Positions 29,910-39,517 of a DNA stretch of 64,000 nucleotides are shown here, piece after piece. Position numbers and translations under genes: made by a program. This DNA comes from Nitrospiraceae bacterium. Its GTDB lineage: Bacteria; Nitrospirota; Thermodesulfovibrionia; UBA6902. Every line of letters begins with the position of its first letter. Position 1 is the stretch's first letter. Where the stretch lies: positions 1-64,000 of the forward strand of contig QZJG01000005.1 of the NCBI GenBank assembly GCA_003599275.1. The letters are read 5' to 3'. The notes under the pieces are model-generated. The model did not search any database, had not been told where the DNA came from, and saw only the letters and a list, made by a program, of their open reading frames with translations.

Positions 29910-31706
29910 ATGGCAGCCAGAATACGTTATATTTTTCTTCCTCTCGTAATGGTCCTTCTGCTGTCAATCCCGGCCGTTGCAGCAGACATCGACCTCACAC
30001 TTCACCAGCAAAGCATTGACGACAATATAACCATTACTGTTGAAAACAGCTCCGCAGTGAGTGTTGTTATTGATTCAGTTTATACGGAACTTGACGGCAG
30101 GCGATATGATTACGCCGTCTCCGGCGGTATCCCGCCTTATGATAAAAAGGTCTTTCATTTCAGGGTAGAGCTGCCTTCACTCGATGGAACATATCCGGTA
30201 ATTGTCACTGTCCGTTATCTGAATGACGGAAAGATATTAAGCCTCAGGCATGCAGGGCTTTTTCATTTCAGGGACCCCGCTCAGCTTAATGCTTCCTGCA
30301 TTGCAGAGAATGCGACATTAGACGGAAACGGAAGCATTGTTATAAGGTCAGATAATCAGGCGCCGTGGACATTGGTTTTACCGGAGGAGATAGAGATACT
30401 TTCTCAGGAGGCTTTTCCTGACCGGAAGGAATTCCGCATAAAAAACAGGGTGTCAGGTTTCAGAAATACATATCCCTTTTTTGCCGTTGCGGAAGAAGAG
30501 ACCGGCAACAGACATTTTACATCCATGTGCGCAGGCACTCTTTCCGTAAATGCAGGCAGCCCGATGCAAAGCAGCAGGGGACATTTACCATCCGGTTTGC
30601 TGCTACTGCTGTCAGCAACATTCTTTCTAACGATGGCCGCCTTCATCATTAATCGTTCAACGACAACTTTTACGTCTGCGTTTCAAAAATATCTGACAAG
30701 GATGTTTTTTATCACAGCGGCATACTTCATTTTAAAAAATGCCGCAGCATGGCCCAATTATTCAATGGAGCATATTGATTGGCTGCCTTACCGCTATATA
30801 ACAGGCTTCTTTCTGACAAGCCTGAACAGCGGAAATTATCAGTATTTCTTCGATTACTTTATTGACGTATATCTGATGGCCTGCCTGTTTCTGACATTCC
30901 CTTATCTTTATTATTTTGACAGGGACAGGTCTGTCGGGGAAGATAAGTATGTCTCGTTTTTCAGGACAATTTTATCTGTCTTCAATGTATTTCGCGGTCA
31001 AAGGATATACTGGAACAAACTGAGCAGGCTCGGGATGCTGACGATCTTTGTAAAGTTCTTTTTTGCTCCGCTCCTGGTCTCGTGGTCCATCAATAATATG
31101 CTGCATATCGGGAATGCGCCAAGTATGCTGCAATGGGAGTTTCAGACGATCAATGCCTTTATGGTCGACCTCCTCATCCTGACAGACACCGCCATCTTTG
31201 CGTTCGGCTATATCATTGAATCAAGGTCCCTCAGGAGTGAGATTAAATCAGTTGAGCCGACTTTCTTTGGCTGGCTTGTCTGCCTCTGGTGTTATCCGCC
31301 TTTTAATGCATTTTCCTTTAGGCCCTTTGATTATCCGATTATCAATATCTCAATCAGCTCTCCCCAATGGGTACATATTGTAATGACCTGTGTACTGACT
31401 TTTCTCTGGGGAATATTTACATGGGCGTCGGTTGCGCTTGGCTTCAAGGCGTCCAATCTTACAAACAGAGGGATTGTCAAGACAGGCCCTTACCGTTATG
31501 TGAGACACCCCGCATACACTGTAAAGATATTGATCTGGCTTATTCAGGGTATTTTCTTCTCGCAGTTCGGCTTGGGAATATTGCTTGCCTTCACTGTCAT
31601 TTACATCCTCAGGGCATGGACGGAAGAGAGACATTTATCGATGGATACGGACTATGAAGAATACAGGAAAATGGTGAAATGGAGGTTTGTGCCGGGACTT
31701 ATATAA
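29910..31706 (+). CDS. Membrane protein with C-terminal isoprenylcysteine/phospholipid methyltransferase-like domain
   Basis: Signal peptide and periplasmic N-domain, several TMs, then IVKTGPYRYVRHPAYTVKILIWL...RAWTEERHLSMDTDYEEYRKMVKWRFVPG. Confidence 0.75.
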   Translation: MAARIRYIFLPLVMVLLLSIPAVAADIDLTLHQQSIDDNITITVENSSAVSVVIDSVYTELDGRRYDYAVSGGIPPYDKKVFHFRVELPSLDGTYPVIVTVRYLNDGKILSLRHAGLFHFRDPAQLNASCIAENATLDGNGSIVIRSDNQAPWTLVLPEEIEILSQEAFPDRKEFRIKNRVSGFRNTYPFFAVAEEETGNRHFTSMCAGTLSVNAGSPMQSSRGHLPSGLLLLLSATFFLTMAAFIINRSTTTFTSAFQKYLTRMFFITAAYFILKNAAAWPNYSMEHIDWLPYRYITGFFLTSLNSGNYQYFFDYFIDVYLMACLFLTFPYLYYFDRDRSVGEDKYVSFFRTILSVFNVFRGQRIYWNKLSRLGMLTIFVKFFFAPLLVSWSINNMLHIGNAPSMLQWEFQTINAFMVDLLILTDTAIFAFGYIIESRSLRSEIKSVEPTFFGWLVCLWCYPPFNAFSFRPFDYPIINISISSPQWVHIVMTCVLTFLWGIFTWASVALGFKASNLTNRGIVKTGPYRYVRHPAYTVKILIWLIQGIFFSQFGLGILLAFTVIYILRAWTEERHLSMDTDYEEYRKMVKWRFVPGLI

Positions 31707-31810
31707 AAAGGGTCCAGGGTCCAATTCTGTTAAGTGAAAAGAAATGCAAACAATCCGTCGATCATAGAAATCCGGAGACGGGATACCCTTTGTGCTTATA
31801 TGCCTGATAG

Positions 31811-33910
31811 TCAAACAAGGCCCAGCACAATCTCCCTGGCCTCGATATCGACACGCTCTATCCGCACATTGACTTCTTTGCCGACGGAGAATGTCTTTTT
31901 CCTGCGCCTGCCGATCAGACGATAACTTTGTTCGTCAAACCTGTAATAATCATCCGGCATCGACGAGACATGAAGGGACCCTTCGACAAAGAAGTCTTTC
32001 AACTGTATCCTCATGCCTTTGGATGAGATGTTGGATATGATGCCTGTATATTCATCGCCCAGTTTGTCTTTCATAAACCACACCCTCATTGCATTAACAA
32101 TCTCCCTCTCGGCTTCGTCGGCAATACGCTCGGTCTTTGAGGACTGCGCAGCTATCTCAGGCAGCAGCTTCTCAAAATGCGCGCGCGTCTCCTTTGAGAT
32201 CTTTTTCCTGCTCAGGGCTTCCTTGAGTATCCTGTGGACGACAAGGTCCGGATAACGCCTGATCGGAGAAGTAAAGTGAGTGTAGCTTTCAGAGGCAAGA
32301 CCGAAGTGCCCGGTGTTTTCAGTGGAATATTTTGCCTGTTTCAAAGAGCGCAGCAACATGACATTCAAAAGATTCTCCTCGATGGTCCCTTTGATTTTTT
32401 TAAGGAGCGATTGGAAAGTCCCGGCATCCGGCTTTTTAAAATGCAGGCCGAAAGATTGGAAAATGGGCCTTAACTCCTCAAGCTTGTGAGGGTCGGGCTT
32501 TTCATGTATCCGGTAAATGGACGGCAGCTCCAGACCTTCAAGGTGAGAAGCTACGGCCTCATTCGCCGCTATCATGAATTCTTCGATCATCATATGAGCA
32601 AGGTTGCGCTCCGCACGGACAATCGCCTCAGGCCTTCCCTGTATGTCAAGCATGACCTCGGGCTCAGGCAGGTCAAAATCAAGACTGCCCCGCTTCATCC
32701 TCTGCGTCCTCAGAATATCGCAAAGCTCTTCCATCATCACGAAGCTTTCAAGCAGATACCCGTATTTCTCGCGTTCAGCTCGGTCATGATCAACGAGTAT
32801 CTTTTTTACAGACGTATAAGTCATCCTTTCGTTGCTGTGAATGACGCTCGGATAAAAGTCCTTTTTCAGCATCCGGCCTTTCGTGTCGAAGTGCATCTCG
32901 GCAGTGAACGTCGGCCTGTCCTGATGCGGCACGAGGCTGCATAAATTGTTTGAAAGTTTTTCCGGGAGCATCGGTATTACGCTACCGGGAAAATAAACGC
33001 TTGTGCCCCTGCGTCTCGCCTCCAGATCAATCGCCGAATCCCACGGCACGTAATGGCCGACATCGGCGATATGCACAAGGAGCGTATAGCCTTCGCCTGT
33101 TTTACTGATTGACACCGCGTCATCAAAATCCTTTGCCGTCTCACCGTCGATTGTTACGGTCAAAAGGTCGCGGCAATCTACCCTCTTCCGCATCTCAATT
33201 TCTCCTGACAGCTCTTTTACTTCGGATAGCACAGCGGCAGGGAATTTCTGGGGAAGGGAGAACTCTTCTATAATCATTTCTATTTCATGTACCGGTTCAA
33301 CAATGTCGGGGAGGACCTTTAATATCTTCCCCTCCGGGGGCTTTATCGCGCTCGGATACGAAGTGAGCTCCACGACTACATTGTCCCCGCTCTTTGCTCC
33401 CGCCCTGTTGGCAGGGCTGATTAAGATGCCGACCGGTATCTTCCTGCTCTTCGGTTTTACATAGAACATATCTCCGTCGCGGGTAAAAGTGCCCACCACT
33501 TTCTTCCGGGCGCGCTCAAGGATTTTTATAATGCAGCCTTCCCTCCTCGCAGGACTGTCTACACGGGCGACAACCTTGTCCCCCGACATTGCGCCGGAAG
33601 TTTTTCTCGGCGGGACAAAGAGGTCCCGTTCACCGGGCTTGTCGGGGACCACAAAACCAAACCCGTCCCTGTGGGCCTCAAAAAATCCCGTAGTGAGATT
33701 CAATTGTTCTACAGGGCCGTAAAGACCGTAGCGGGTCTTAAAGATTTCTCCTGAGTGGGTCAATGTTTGCAATATCCGCTTTAAAGTCCTCGATTCCCTT
33801 TTGGGAAATCTCAGCGCCCCGGCAATCTCCCTGAGGCTGACAGGCCTTTCAGTCTTTGTCCTGATGAAATTGAGGACAGCTTCTTTATTTTCGATGTCTT
33901 TGGGGACCAT
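31811..33910 (-). CDS. rnr: Ribonuclease R
   Basis: DGETAKDFDDAVSI, YFPGSVIPMLPEKLSNNLCSL, YTHFTSPIRRYPDLVVHR, C-terminal S1 domain. Confidence 0.96.
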   Translation of the reverse strand: MVPKDIENKEAVLNFIRTKTERPVSLREIAGALRFPKRESRTLKRILQTLTHSGEIFKTRYGLYGPVEQLNLTTGFFEAHRDGFGFVVPDKPGERDLFVPPRKTSGAMSGDKVVARVDSPARREGCIIKILERARKKVVGTFTRDGDMFYVKPKSRKIPVGILISPANRAGAKSGDNVVVELTSYPSAIKPPEGKILKVLPDIVEPVHEIEMIIEEFSLPQKFPAAVLSEVKELSGEIEMRKRVDCRDLLTVTIDGETAKDFDDAVSISKTGEGYTLLVHIADVGHYVPWDSAIDLEARRRGTSVYFPGSVIPMLPEKLSNNLCSLVPHQDRPTFTAEMHFDTKGRMLKKDFYPSVIHSNERMTYTSVKKILVDHDRAEREKYGYLLESFVMMEELCDILRTQRMKRGSLDFDLPEPEVMLDIQGRPEAIVRAERNLAHMMIEEFMIAANEAVASHLEGLELPSIYRIHEKPDPHKLEELRPIFQSFGLHFKKPDAGTFQSLLKKIKGTIEENLLNVMLLRSLKQAKYSTENTGHFGLASESYTHFTSPIRRYPDLVVHRILKEALSRKKISKETRAHFEKLLPEIAAQSSKTERIADEAEREIVNAMRVWFMKDKLGDEYTGIISNISSKGMRIQLKDFFVEGSLHVSSMPDDYYRFDEQSYRLIGRRRKKTFSVGKEVNVRIERVDIEAREIVLGLV

Positions 33911-33933
33911 TTGGAAATTACCGGTAAATATTA

Positions 33934-35406
33934 TTATACTTCAACCCTGAACTCTGCTCCGCCGTCTGTATTATTTACTGTCAGCTCGCCGTCCATATTT
34001 TTCTCGATTATCATCTTCGACATGTAAAGCCCTACGCCGGCGCCTTTCTTGTGGTTTTTTGTCGTAAAGTAAGGATCGAATATTCTGTCTATAATATCTT
34101 TCTGTATCCCTCCGCCGTTGTCTTTAACAGTGACCACTGCCTTACCGTTCTCCCTGAATGCCTTTATTCCAATATACGGGCTGCCGGTTTTGCTGTCAAT
34201 TAAAGCTTCTTTTGCATTGTTGAGTATGTTTAAAAGCGCCTGGGTATAATCGTTGCGGTATCCGAAAACCGTTATATCTTCTTTCAGGTCGAGTTCCACC
34301 TTTATACCGTCATTCTCAAAACCTGAATCAATAAAGGACAAAGCCCTCAGAACAATTACATCAAGATTAAATTGCTGTTTCTCCCCATCAGGCTTAAAAA
34401 AACTTCTGAAATCGTCTATGGTGTGTGACATCTTGTAAATTATGTCCATTCCCGTCTTGATGCTGCTGTCAATATATTCCTTATTCAGTTCTCCGGAATC
34501 ATAAGTCTCCTTGATGTCCTGAATTATAAGGCCGACAATGCTTATCGGCTGCCTCCACTGGTCTGCTATTGCACTGACCATTTCACCCATTGCCGCAAAA
34601 CGGCTCTGCTGTATCAGCATATGGTCCTTCATCCGGCTCTTCTCGACCTCCTCAACCACCCTCTGGTCAAGAATGGATTTTGAGACCGTTATATCTTTCA
34701 GGTTTTCGACCATCATATTGAAGGCATGCGCCAGTTTACCGATCTCGTCCTTTGTCTCAATGATCACTTTTTTGTTTAAATCACCCTGGCCGATTTTCTC
34801 GGCTGTCATTGAGAGGTCCACGAGCGGTCTGGTTATGGTCCTGGAAAATATTGCGAACCCGAATATGCCGATCAGCATAATGGAGAAGGTGACCATGATT
34901 ATAAGGAAGATAATGCGGGAGATTGTTTTTGAAATTACATCCATGGAGAAGCCGATCCTGAAGAAGCCCACCTGACCTTTCAGGATCGGCATGGCAATAT
35001 CGTAGATCCCCTGTTCATCGCCGGTGACAAGCAACTGGATTTTATATGCGTCTTCCGGCAAAACTCTGTTGACCCCGATCAAGTCCGTGGGGAAATTCTT
35101 GCCGAATGTATGCGCTAATATCTTGTGTTTATGATCAGTAATGAAAACGTATTCCACGTCCTTTTCCGTGATCTTTATGCCGTCAATAGTCGCCTGGAGA
35201 GAAACAGCGTCTTCAAGTATGATCATGTCGCCGACTTCCCATACAGCGTGTTTGGCAATGGAGATGGCCCGCTCCCGGAGCTCGGCTTCGAACTTCTGTT
35301 TAACGACAATCTGCACCAGCATGATTATCGCCACGGAAAGGAGGAGCGTCAATACGGTATATCCGATCAGAAATTTTGTCTTCAGACTTATAAATTTCAT
35401 TGTCAA
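33934..35406 (-). CDS. Membrane sensor histidine kinase with HAMP domain
   Basis: Two TMs, HAMP (SRTITRPLVDLSMTAEKIGQGDLNKKV), AIADQWRQPISIVGLIIQD, DNGGGIQKDIIDRIFDPYFTTK. Confidence 0.92.
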   Translation of the reverse strand: MTMKFISLKTKFLIGYTVLTLLLSVAIIMLVQIVVKQKFEAELRERAISIAKHAVWEVGDMIILEDAVSLQATIDGIKITEKDVEYVFITDHKHKILAHTFGKNFPTDLIGVNRVLPEDAYKIQLLVTGDEQGIYDIAMPILKGQVGFFRIGFSMDVISKTISRIIFLIIMVTFSIMLIGIFGFAIFSRTITRPLVDLSMTAEKIGQGDLNKKVIIETKDEIGKLAHAFNMMVENLKDITVSKSILDQRVVEEVEKSRMKDHMLIQQSRFAAMGEMVSAIADQWRQPISIVGLIIQDIKETYDSGELNKEYIDSSIKTGMDIIYKMSHTIDDFRSFFKPDGEKQQFNLDVIVLRALSFIDSGFENDGIKVELDLKEDITVFGYRNDYTQALLNILNNAKEALIDSKTGSPYIGIKAFRENGKAVVTVKDNGGGIQKDIIDRIFDPYFTTKNHKKGAGVGLYMSKMIIEKNMDGELTVNNTDGGAEFRVEV

Positions 35407-36344
35407 TGCAGTTTCTGATTTTCTCTAACGCTTGTTATCATATTCCGCGCAGACTCGAAATCGGCATCATCTCCCCGGACAAACCTGTCGATCATCATGC
35501 CCTTTAAAATTTCCCTGCCCTTATTATTGTCGTGCATCCCGATAAGTATTTTTGATATATTCTCCTTCAGCTCCGGTGACAGATTCTTCCTTGCAATAAT
35601 CGGCGGGGATGCAAACGGCCGTGACTTCAGAATGATCTTCGTCTGCGAAGTATATTGGGGGTTTGTTTTATCGAGATAGTCCCATATGAGCCCGTCCACA
35701 GCTGCTCCGTCGACAAAACCCTGGGCAACGGCCGCTATGGATTTATCATGCCTGTTAGTAAAAATGTATTTACTGAAAAAAGTGTCGGGTGTCTCATTCA
35801 TTTGTATGAGCAGATAAGTCGGAAATGTCTTCCCCGTATTGGAAAGAGGGTCTGTAAAAGCAAAGCTCCTGCCTTTTAATTCCGTAAAGTTTTTAATGCC
35901 GCTGTCCTTGTGCACAATTATATATGAATGATATGCGGCCCTGCCGTTGATCTGGGGCATTGCTATCAATTCCGCCCCTGCTTCATCATGGACCGACACA
36001 TAGGCACCGGTGCAGACAAAGGCTATATCCACATTGCCGGTCTTTATCAGGTCGTTTGTCTCCGAATATGTCCTCCGGTCAATTAATTTGATGTGCATAT
36101 CCAGTTTGTCTTCCATGTAATTAAATATGCCTTTATAATATGCAAAGCCCTCCTCGGGAGTAATCATGGCGCCGATGGCCACGCGCAACACTTTGTCCGA
36201 ATGGTTTTCTTTTTCGTTAATGGGAGACCTTTTTTCGATATTGACCTTCTTGGGATTTTCGTTCCCGGTGCATCCGGTCATAAAAAAGGGCAGCAAAAAA
36301 ATCAGCGCCAAACAAAAAAGATATTTTAACTTTTCAGCAAACAT
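35403..36344 (-). CDS. PhnD-like phosphate/phosphonate-type periplasmic binding lipoprotein
   Basis: Lipobox MTGC; VLRVAIGAMITPEEGFAYYKGIFNYMEDKL...TGNVDIAFVCTGAY...GRSFAFTDPLSNTGKTFP. Overlaps the HK gene. Confidence 0.88.
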   Translation of the reverse strand: MFAEKLKYLFCLALIFLLPFFMTGCTGNENPKKVNIEKRSPINEKENHSDKVLRVAIGAMITPEEGFAYYKGIFNYMEDKLDMHIKLIDRRTYSETNDLIKTGNVDIAFVCTGAYVSVHDEAGAELIAMPQINGRAAYHSYIIVHKDSGIKNFTELKGRSFAFTDPLSNTGKTFPTYLLIQMNETPDTFFSKYIFTNRHDKSIAAVAQGFVDGAAVDGLIWDYLDKTNPQYTSQTKIILKSRPFASPPIIARKNLSPELKENISKILIGMHDNNKGREILKGMMIDRFVRGDDADFESARNMITSVRENQKLH

Positions 36345-36503
36345 ATTACCTCCTCATAATCAAGATGGGTCTTCCTGAGACTTATTATATATGATGCAGG
36401 CATGTCATATAAATAAAGGTTGCTTCATGAAAAGAGGGCATTATTGACAGAATTGATCGCTATCCATTTAATGGCAGGCTCGGAGCGATATTGTTTCCAG
36501 TAG

Positions 36504-38081
36504 TTATGAGCGGTCCTTCGCCGTCCACAGGATTATTTCATTGACCATCGCTTCAATGGTCGCTTCTTCCGGCATGATGCTGACTTTCAGCCCTGCCTTT
36601 TCGACAGCCTTTGCAGTGACGGGACCGATTGCTGCTATTGCGACGTCTTTCAAAAGACCGTCCGCGTCCTCTCCGGCTATCTCCATGAAGTTGTTAAAAG
36701 TGGCCGCGCTTGTGAATGTCGCCATGGTGATTTTCCCTTCTTTTAAAAACCGCTTCATTCTCTTGCCGTGGATCTCGGGTTTCACTGCCCTGTACGCTGT
36801 GACAACATCGATCTCCCCACCGAGTTCTTTTATCTTCTCAGGCAGTATCTCTCGTGCCGTCTCAGCCCTCGGAAGAAGGAACCTTACGCCCTGCAGTGCG
36901 GAAGTCTCATCGTTTTTTTCTGTTGCGCTTTTGCTCTGCTGCTCTGCTGCTCTGCTGCTCTGTTGCACTATTGCACTGATAAGCCCCTCAGCGTTAAACT
37001 CCTCCGGCACCAGGTCGACCTTTATCCCGTAACTGTTAATTGCAGCCGCGGTCTTTGTGCCGACTGCGCAAATTTTTATTCCTTTCAAGTCCCTGATGTC
37101 AGTCCCTCTTTCAAACAATCTCCGGAAAAAAAACTTTACTCCGTTAGCGCTTGTCAGCACAAGCCAGTTGTATGAATCAATCGTGTCAATGGCTTTATCC
37201 ATTTCAGTCCAGTCATCGGGAGGGACGATCCTGATTGTGTGGAATTCGATTATTTCAGCGCCTAATTCTTCCAATTGTTCAAAACTTGCGGTATGTTCTC
37301 TCGTAATAAGAATGCGCTGGCCGAAGAGGGGTTTCTTTTCATACCATTTCAATGAGTCCCTCAACTTCACCACATCGCCGACCACCATTACCGCAGGCGG
37401 TCTGATATCATTTTCTTTTACCAATGAAGGGATGGTCCCAAGATTGCCTATTAGTGTTGTCTGGTCGGCCCTTGTCCCCCAGCGTATCACGGCAACCGGG
37501 GTTTCAGGGCTTCTGCCGTTATCAATAAGTTTCCGGATGACGTGAGAGATGTTTTTCACTGCCATGAGAAATACAATCGTCCCCACGCCTGTTGCAAGCT
37601 TCGCCCAGTCGATTGAGCTTTCCTTTTTGGTTTCATCTTCATAGCCCGGAACTATCGCAAGGGATGAAGAATACAATCTGTGGGTAAGAGGGATCCCCGC
37701 GTAGGCAGGCGCGGCAATCGCCGAGCTGACACCAGGGACAATTTCAAATTCAATGCCTTCCTTCGCCAGTGTCTCTGCCTCTTCCCCCCCCCTGCCGAAT
37801 ACAAAAGGGTCCCCACCTTTCAGACGGCAGATTATTTTCCCTTCCTTTGCTTTTTCAACAAGGGTCCTGTTTATCTCATCCTGCGTCATCGTGTGATGAC
37901 CGCCGCGCTTGCCCGCGTAGATAAATTCAGCGTCGTGGCTGATGTAATTAAGGATCTGCGCATTCAGATGGAAGTCATAAACCACGACCTCCGCCTTTTG
38001 AAGGCACTTCAGCCCTTTTATTGTCAGAAGACTTATGTCCCCCGGTCCCGCGCCGACTATGTAGACTTTGCCTGGTTTCAT
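36504..38081 (-). CDS. Uroporphyrinogen-III C-methyltransferase / uroporphyrinogen-III synthase fusion (CobA-HemD)
   Basis: GKVYIVGAGPGDISLLTIKGL, GGDPFVFGRGGEEAE, followed by a HemD-like region (LVLTSANGVKFFF...ATFTSAATFNNFME). Confidence 0.93.
   Translation of the reverse strand: MKPGKVYIVGAGPGDISLLTIKGLKCLQKAEVVVYDFHLNAQILNYISHDAEFIYAGKRGGHHTMTQDEINRTLVEKAKEGKIICRLKGGDPFVFGRGGEEAETLAKEGIEFEIVPGVSSAIAAPAYAGIPLTHRLYSSSLAIVPGYEDETKKESSIDWAKLATGVGTIVFLMAVKNISHVIRKLIDNGRSPETPVAVIRWGTRADQTTLIGNLGTIPSLVKENDIRPPAVMVVGDVVKLRDSLKWYEKKPLFGQRILITREHTASFEQLEELGAEIIEFHTIRIVPPDDWTEMDKAIDTIDSYNWLVLTSANGVKFFFRRLFERGTDIRDLKGIKICAVGTKTAAAINSYGIKVDLVPEEFNAEGLISAIVQQSSRAAEQQSKSATEKNDETSALQGVRFLLPRAETAREILPEKIKELGGEIDVVTAYRAVKPEIHGKRMKRFLKEGKITMATFTSAATFNNFMEIAGEDADGLLKDVAIAAIGPVTAKAVEKAGLKVSIMPEEATIEAMVNEIILWTAKDRS
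36919..36974. repeat. Tandem octamer repeat TCTGCTGC-like (about 7 units, 3 identical) within the HemD coding region
   Basis: tctgttgc gcttttgc tctgctgc tctgctgc tctgctgc tctgttgc actattgc. Confidence 0.85.
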
Positions 38082-38206
38082 TGGTTTTTGATTGCTTTGT
38101 CGCTAACGCTCCCCGCAATGACACTCGCAATTACGCAGTGAAAAATTCCCCTTGCAAGTGCCATTGATGATACCATAATCTAAAATATTGGGTTTAAAAC
38201 GAAGAA

Positions 38207-38234
38207 GAAAAAATCCCCCTGTGGAAAAGGGGGA
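38207..38234 (-). terminator. Rho-independent terminator of the IHF/HU gene
   Basis: Minus strand CCCCC-TTTTCCACA-GGGGG followed by ATTTTTTC. Confidence 0.85.
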
Positions 38235-38271
38235 CATGGTCTTATATCCTTCATCAGGAAGACGGTCCTCA

Positions 38272-38553
38272 CTAAACCTTGTTCACCATCTCCCGGAGCT
38301 CTTTGCCTACTTTAAAGAAAGGCACCTTCTTGGGCGGCACAGAGACGGAGTCGCCTGTCTTGGGATTCCTCGCTTTTCTCGCGTTTCTGGCGCGAAGTCT
38401 GAAATTTCCGAAACCCCTTATTTCAACCTTCCCGCCTTTTACAAGAGACTCCTTGATGCTTTCAAAGATGGTTTCCATAACAACTTCTACCTGCTTTTTT
38501 GAGAGACCTTCGACTTTCTCCGCGATTTTTTCGATAAGGACCGATTTTGTCAT
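38272..38553 (-). CDS. IHF/HU-family DNA-binding protein
   Basis: MTKSVLIEKIAEKVEGLSKKQVEVVMETIFESIKESLVKGGKVEIRGFGNFRLRARNARKARNPKTG. Confidence 0.96.
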   Translation of the reverse strand: MTKSVLIEKIAEKVEGLSKKQVEVVMETIFESIKESLVKGGKVEIRGFGNFRLRARNARKARNPKTGDSVSVPPKKVPFFKVGKELREMVNKV

Positions 38554-38663
38554 GATTGCCTCCTGTTTAAAAATATCAACTTTTATTTAGCGGTCATTTC
38601 CGGGAAAGCGGGAACCAGGGAAAAAGACCGGATTCCGTGTGCGACCCGGAATGACAACGACCA

Positions 38664-39512
38664 TTACGGTGTCATCAGATACTTTAAACTAATGCCCTGG
38701 AAAACGTTGCCGATCAATCTTTGGGGAAGCTCGCTTTTCAGCATATCGACAAAACTGAATTTCTCCTTTTTCTCAACGACCTGCGGTTCCCCCTTGATTC
38801 CTGTCAGCTCGCCTGCAAGCAGGATGGCATCCTGAAGATTTCCCAGCTCATCGACAAGCCCCAATTCCTTTGCCATTCTCCCGGTAAAGATACGTCCGTC
38901 AGCAAGTTTCCTGATCTCTTCCAATTTCTTGCCCCTGCCCTCGGAGACCGCACTGATAAACTGGTCGTGCACGTCGTCGAGTACTGTCTGAAGGATTTGT
39001 TTTTCTTCAGGGGTCAAAGATTTAAAGACTGATGCGATGTCTTTGTGCGCCCCGCTCTTTACTACCTGTGTCTCTACTCCGATTTTCTTCATCAGCCCGG
39101 ACACATTGGGGATCTCCATAATGACGCCGATCGACCCTGTAAGTGTTCCGGCGTTTGCCACTATCCTGTCAGCAGGGGCAGAGATATAATAACCTCCCGA
39201 TGCCGCCACCGTGCCCATAGAAACGACAACCTTTTTCTTCTCCTTTATCTTTACAATCTCTTCGTATATCTCCTGGGAAGGGGCCACTGCGCCGCCGGGA
39301 CTGTCGACCCTGAGGATAACGGCCTTTATGGAATTGTCTTTCGAGTATTCCTTCAGCTCGTCGACGATTTCAGTCGAATCAAGAATTACACCGCTTACCC
39401 TTATAAGAGCCACCTTGTCCCCCAGGGAAACCTTATGCGTAAATGTCAGCATAAGGCTCAGTACTACTACGAGGACAAAAACAACAATGAAAAAAATCAG
39501 GACCCTCTTCAA
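38664..39512 (-). CDS. sppA: Signal peptide peptidase
   Basis: VILRVDSPGGAVAPSQEIYEEI, VVSMGTVAASGGYYISAPADRIVANAGTLTGSIGV. Confidence 0.95.
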   Translation of the reverse strand: MKRVLIFFIVVFVLVVVLSLMLTFTHKVSLGDKVALIRVSGVILDSTEIVDELKEYSKDNSIKAVILRVDSPGGAVAPSQEIYEEIVKIKEKKKVVVSMGTVAASGGYYISAPADRIVANAGTLTGSIGVIMEIPNVSGLMKKIGVETQVVKSGAHKDIASVFKSLTPEEKQILQTVLDDVHDQFISAVSEGRGKKLEEIRKLADGRIFTGRMAKELGLVDELGNLQDAILLAGELTGIKGEPQVVEKKEKFSFVDMLKSELPQRLIGNVFQGISLKYLMTP

Positions 39513-39517
39513 TGCCC

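Noticed and set aside
36768-37545. Plus-strand ORFs across the cobA-hemD gene
   Set aside because: Antisense to a clearly conserved protein; no independent coding evidence.
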